Of a stretch of DNA of 64,000 bases, positions 60,579 to 64,000 are shown in pieces. Under the pieces are notes generated by a model, which worked only from the letters and a program-made list of their open reading frames with translations, did not search any database and was not told where the DNA came from. A program made the position numbers and the translations under genes. How positions within the stretch are numbered: position 1 is the stretch's first letter; each line of letters opens with the position of its first letter. Source of the DNA: Primulina eburnea (Eukaryota > Streptophyta > Magnoliopsida > Lamiales > Gesneriaceae); NCBI RefSeq assembly GCF_022965805.1, contig NC_133101.1:10887069-10951068 (forward strand), written 5' to 3'.

Positions 60579-60849
60579 GCTCTGATACCAACTGTAACAC
60601 CTCATATTCGACGATTGTCCTGATTGTATACGTGCTTATGTCCTCACTCACACGCACCTTGTGAAACTTCCAGGGGTCACCCATTCCAAAATTGCTTAAA
60701 GTCAAGCATGCTTAACTTTAGAGTTCTTATGTGATGAGCTAACGAAATGAAGATGCACTTTCTTGATATGAATAATAATCAAATCTTTTAAGCTATCTTC
60801 AACTATACAGTCCCATGCCTGAACAGTTTTTTGAATCTATCTCCTTACA
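60579..60849 (-). mobile_element. Cassandra-type TRIM: 5' LTR with 5S rRNA-like sequence and primer-binding site
   Basis: On the minus strand the LTR runs from TGTAAGGAGA at 60849 to GGTGTTACA at 60593 (257 bp, with TGTAA/TTACA ends). Two bases later comes tggtatcagagc (60590-60579). Inside, 60733-60661 in minus sense reads agaactctaaagttaagc, then tgcttg, then ggaatgggtgacccctgg, which matches the 3' two-thirds of plant 5S rRNA. Cassandra elements are known for 5S sequence in their LTRs in the sense orientation, as here. The internal domain and the other LTR appear lost. Confidence 0.85.
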
Positions 60850-61074
60850 GTGAGATCGGTTTATTCATGTTTTTTTGTCTAGAAACTTATTAAGAACCAC
60901 TCATTATCCGTGTATCTCATGATACCGATGAACACACCCTGTCCTCTTCAGCCTCATACCTCACAAAAAAATAAAATATAGTCATGCATTTGACCGGTTG
61001 AAAAACAAAGGGCAGTTTTTATGTTTGAAACTGATGGAGTGAACATAAACGGAAAATAAAATTACAAAACACAT
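60850..61074. other. upstream region of CAP1
   Basis: Short intergenic stretch between the Cassandra LTR and the CAP1 promoter. No gene was seen. Confidence 0.5.
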
Positions 61075-61120
61075 GACACGTGTCCCACTCACAGATAGGT
61101 CTATTCATCCGACACGTGTA
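61075..61120 (+). promoter_or_regulatory. paired G-box/ABRE-type sites upstream of CAP1
   Basis: gacacgtgtc at 61075-61084 and gacacgtgta at 61111-61120 each contain the CACGTG core bound by plant bZIP and bHLH factors. They lie 36 bp apart and about 180-230 bp before the CAP1 start codon. Function is inferred from motif and position. Confidence 0.5.
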
Positions 61121-61301
61121 ACCCTACAGGACTTTCCCTTAGTGCTCGTCACACATAAAATCCCAGTTGTATCTTCCGCCTTTCTGCCAAAAGGAAATTG
61201 CTCCAAAAATGTACGAGCAGTGATTCGCGACCACTGATTCAAGATCTATTCTCTCAACTTGTGACTGTAAAATTTGTTTAGACACTGCGATTCGGGCAAA
61301 T

Positions 61302-63899
61302 ATGGATGAAAATCTGATAAAAAGGTTGGAATCCGCGGTTTCGCGGTTGGAGGCGCTGTCCGCCACCGGATTTAGATCGGGCGGTGTGACGGAGGAGGTT
61401 GGGTATGCGGAGACAGATGCGTCGATCGTGGCGTATCGCGATATGGAGTCGCAATATGTGGGTAGGGTTATGAACGCTGCGGAGAAGATTGGGGGACAGG
61501 TTTTGGATGTTTCGAAGGTTATCGCGGAGGCATTTTCTGTGCAGAAAGAACTTTTGGTTAAAGTCAAGTCTACGCAGGTTAGTGAATTTTAATCGTCTGG
61601 ATTTTGATTTAGCTTGGTTTTAGTTTGTTCTTATCGGAGTATGTGATGTGATGAAATATCAAAGTGAAACGATCTGCGTTATCATCGGCGCTACTGATTC
61701 ATCGTTGTGTTGTAAAGTGTACGATTACGGACAGAATGGCGTATTTTTTTTATTTGGATAATGGTGAAAGATTTAAGCGATGTTGGATAAAATGTAAGGC
61801 GCTCCTTGGGCCAATTTTGATCGATAATTATTGTTCTGCTGGGGTCTTTTGTTATGTGATACTACCAGACTAGTATGCATAAGCAATACATGCGTTTATT
61901 TCTCCTTTTGATGAAACCTGAATCTATATGATTCAAATCCATGTTAGTTGTTGCAGCAACACTTTTGTTATGGTTTTCTGTAAGCTGCATTAACATCGCC
62001 TAATGTTTTTGTGGTAAATAGTTCTAACGTAATCGTAGGATTGTTGGTCCCTTGACTCTTTTCTTACTAGTTCAGTGAAATACTGAAATTCTAGATTCAC
62101 GGCAGCAACATATAGGACGTACGTGGCAGAAACTTTGATAGTTAGCTGCGAGATGCTGTATCTTGCACGTGTGAATGGATATTTAATATCTTCTTTTGAC
62201 TATTCTTAATTTTGTAATGTGAGGCTAAAGCCTGATCATGGAACTTCCAGAAACCTGACACAGCAGGATTGGTGGAATTCATAAAGCCGTTGAATGAGGT
62301 GATGGGAAAAGCTTACGCATTGACAGAGGGAAGGAGATCTGAATTTTTCCACCACTTAAAAACTGGTGCTGACAGCCTGGCAGCTCTGGCATGGATTGCA
62401 TATACTGGAAAAGACTGCGGTAAGAGGAATTTAGAAATAGATTTACCATTGATCGTTTGTTTAGCTCAAATCATCCTTTTTTTTTCGATTTTAGTTAATG
62501 TACTTTTTTCATCATAGGAATGAGCATGCCTATTGCACATGTTGAAGAGAGTTGGCAAACAGCCGAGTTTTATTGTAACAAGGTAATACTTTTGACTCTT
62601 TGCGGTATAACTCCAAAAGGATTCACACACCACCGGTGAGAGAAACAAAAGAAAGCAGAAAAATTGGCAAGAAATGTTTCAAACTTTGGTGCTCCTCGTC
62701 CTTGAAGTCTTCATCCCTATCGGAGCTGAATTATTATGTGGTGATGATTGAATATACTTTTGCCACATCATTGAAGGATTGAGAAAATTGCATGTGAACT
62801 AGAACAATGTAGTTGTTGAATATTGGAGTGCAAATATCAACCATCTTATTGCCATTATGCTTTTTCAAATTTTGTTAAACATGTTGATATTTCGCTGTAC
62901 ATTATATATCTTCAGTGTGACCAGAACTTGAAGAGTCATATTCATATGTTGATACTTAAGTTGCGGAAGAAAACCACTCGATATGAGTGTAAATGGCTTG
63001 CATTGGGTCCTGAATACTTGTGTTGTCGAGACCTTAAAATTTCATCATCATCCGATTATCTGAGTTATTACCTAAAAAATTGTGGTGGTTGTCATTATTT
63101 ACATGTTATTGATTCTTCAAAATTTAAACTTTTGATGTGTACCCAATGAATGCACAGATTCTTGTGGAGTACAGAAACAAAGATGCCAATCACGTCGAGT
63201 GGGCAAAGGCTTTAAAGGAGCTTTACGTACCTGGGTTAAGGGATTATGTCAAGTCTCACTGCCCATTGGGCCCTGTTTGGAGTGCCACAGGAAAGACTGC
63301 CGGATCTGCCCCAACAAAAGCTCCGGCTCCAGGTGCGCCTCCTCCTCCCCGTCCTCCCCCTGCTTCACTATTCAGTTTGGAGACGACCCGACCTTCATCG
63401 TCAGCTCCCAAAGAAGGCATGTCTGCAGTTTTCCAGGAAATTAATTCTGGAAAGTCAGTTACTTCTGGTAATTCACTCTCTTATAACTTCCTTATGTTTT
63501 TACTTTCCATGGATTTATCAGGTTCTTCTCATCTCTGGATTTTTGATATTTTCTTAAAGGTTTGAGGAAGGTCACTGCTGATATGAAAACTAAGAACCGT
63601 GCAGACAAAACTGGTGTCGTTAGTGTTGCTGAAAAAGAAAGCCGTGCTGCTGGCTCACCTTCATTTTCAAAGTCGGGACCTCCGAAACTAGAGCTTCAAA
63701 TGGGTCGCAAGTAAGTAAAAAATGTTTATTTTCGTAAGCATAATGATAGGTTTGATTCATTTGTCAATCAAGTTAAATACGGTGTACAGATGGGTGGTTG
63801 AGAATCAAATTGGACGAAACAGTTTAGTAATTGATGATTGTGACGCAAAGCAGTCTGTGTATGTCTTTGGGTGCAAGAATTCCGTTCTTCAGATACAAG
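61302..63899 (+). CDS. CAP1: CAP1, adenylyl cyclase-associated protein (3' exons outside window)
   Basis: CAP binds actin monomers and, with cofilin and profilin, speeds their recycling in the cytoplasm. Exons visible, all phase-consistent: 61302-61577, 62251-62419, 62518-62582, 63158-63467, 63560-63710 and 63790-63899. The start is MDENLIKRLESAVSRLEALS, the conserved N-terminal RLE motif. The helical CAP-N domain includes EAFSVQKELLVKVKSTQKPD and EFFHHLKTGADSLAALAWIA. GMSMPIAHVEESW and HVEWAKALKELYVPGLRDYV follow. A proline-rich linker APPPPRPPPA (profilin-binding type) and the WH2-like LRKVTADMKTKNR come next. The C-terminal CARP/beta-helix domain begins WVVENQIGRN and reaches VFGCKNSVLQIQG at the last exon in view. 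No defect is seen. Confidence 0.96.
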
Positions 63900-64000
63900 G
63901 TGTGTCTTCTTTGGTATTGAACTAAATCAGCATCCAACTATAAGCCATCATTTTGAGCGGGCTTCTCTCGTCTGGAGTTGTGAAAAACTTTATATGAGTA

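Noticed and set aside
60661..60733. 5S rRNA gene
   Set aside because: Only part of 5S is present, with many changes, and it lies inside an LTR with a primer-binding site; Cassandra explains it better.

Overview
The window is nuclear DNA of a flowering plant. Four intron-rich genes resemble their Arabidopsis counterparts exon by exon, and the space between them is AT-rich and full of plant-type LTR retrotransposons, MITEs, a Mutator-like element and a Cassandra-type 5S-bearing LTR. Two copies of a MITE with 'gagac..gtctca' inverted ends, a repeat I associate from memory with Lamiales and related asterids, suggest that lineage. This is an inference and not a firm assignment.

Layout: (1) 1-4067, the 3' part of a Ty1/copia element lying in an intron of the CSTF77 gene, in the same orientation and ending about 30 nt before a splice acceptor. 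(2) 4098-12119 (+), 19 exons of CSTF77 (mRNA 3'-end cleavage stimulation factor); its first exons are outside the window. (3) 12240-16166, AT-rich intergenic DNA with a 189-bp tandem duplication and a MITE. (4) 16167-21000 (+), a complete copia element with 157-bp LTRs and three in-frame stops. (5) 21617-23370, a decayed LTR-like repeat array and a hAT transposase remnant. (6) 24451-28059 (-), a 7-exon AP-3 complex sigma-subunit gene whose exons are all under 100 bp. (7) 29690-34485 (-), a very young copia element with a perfect target duplication. (8) 35151-36250, two MITEs. (9) 38556-40471 (+), a plant-specific gene similar to Arabidopsis At1g01500, with a frameshift in exon 1. (10) 41610-43341 (-), a BTB/POZ-domain protein gene with two exons. 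(11) 44125-47560, a LINE remnant, hairpin repeats, a PIF/Harbinger-like element and a possible organellar fragment. (12) 47690-60275, a decayed plant-mobile-domain (PMD) gene (+) and a decayed MULE transposase (-) facing each other, split by an 8.4-kb Ty3/gypsy chromovirus (49860-58262) with target duplication TAGTT. (13) 60579-60849, a Cassandra-type LTR plus primer-binding site. (14) 61302 to the window end (+), the first six exons of CAP1, the adenylyl-cyclase-associated, actin-monomer-recycling protein.

The host genes are housekeeping genes for RNA 3'-end processing, vacuolar trafficking, BTB-type adaptor function and actin dynamics. They form no operon or pathway. The interest lies mostly in mobile DNA: nested insertions, a small inversion that flips the polypurine tract and the first 283 bp of the gypsy 3' LTR, non-canonical TA-starting copia LTRs, and insertion next to a splice site. 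I found no CRISPR array, bacterial operon or clear new defence-like system.
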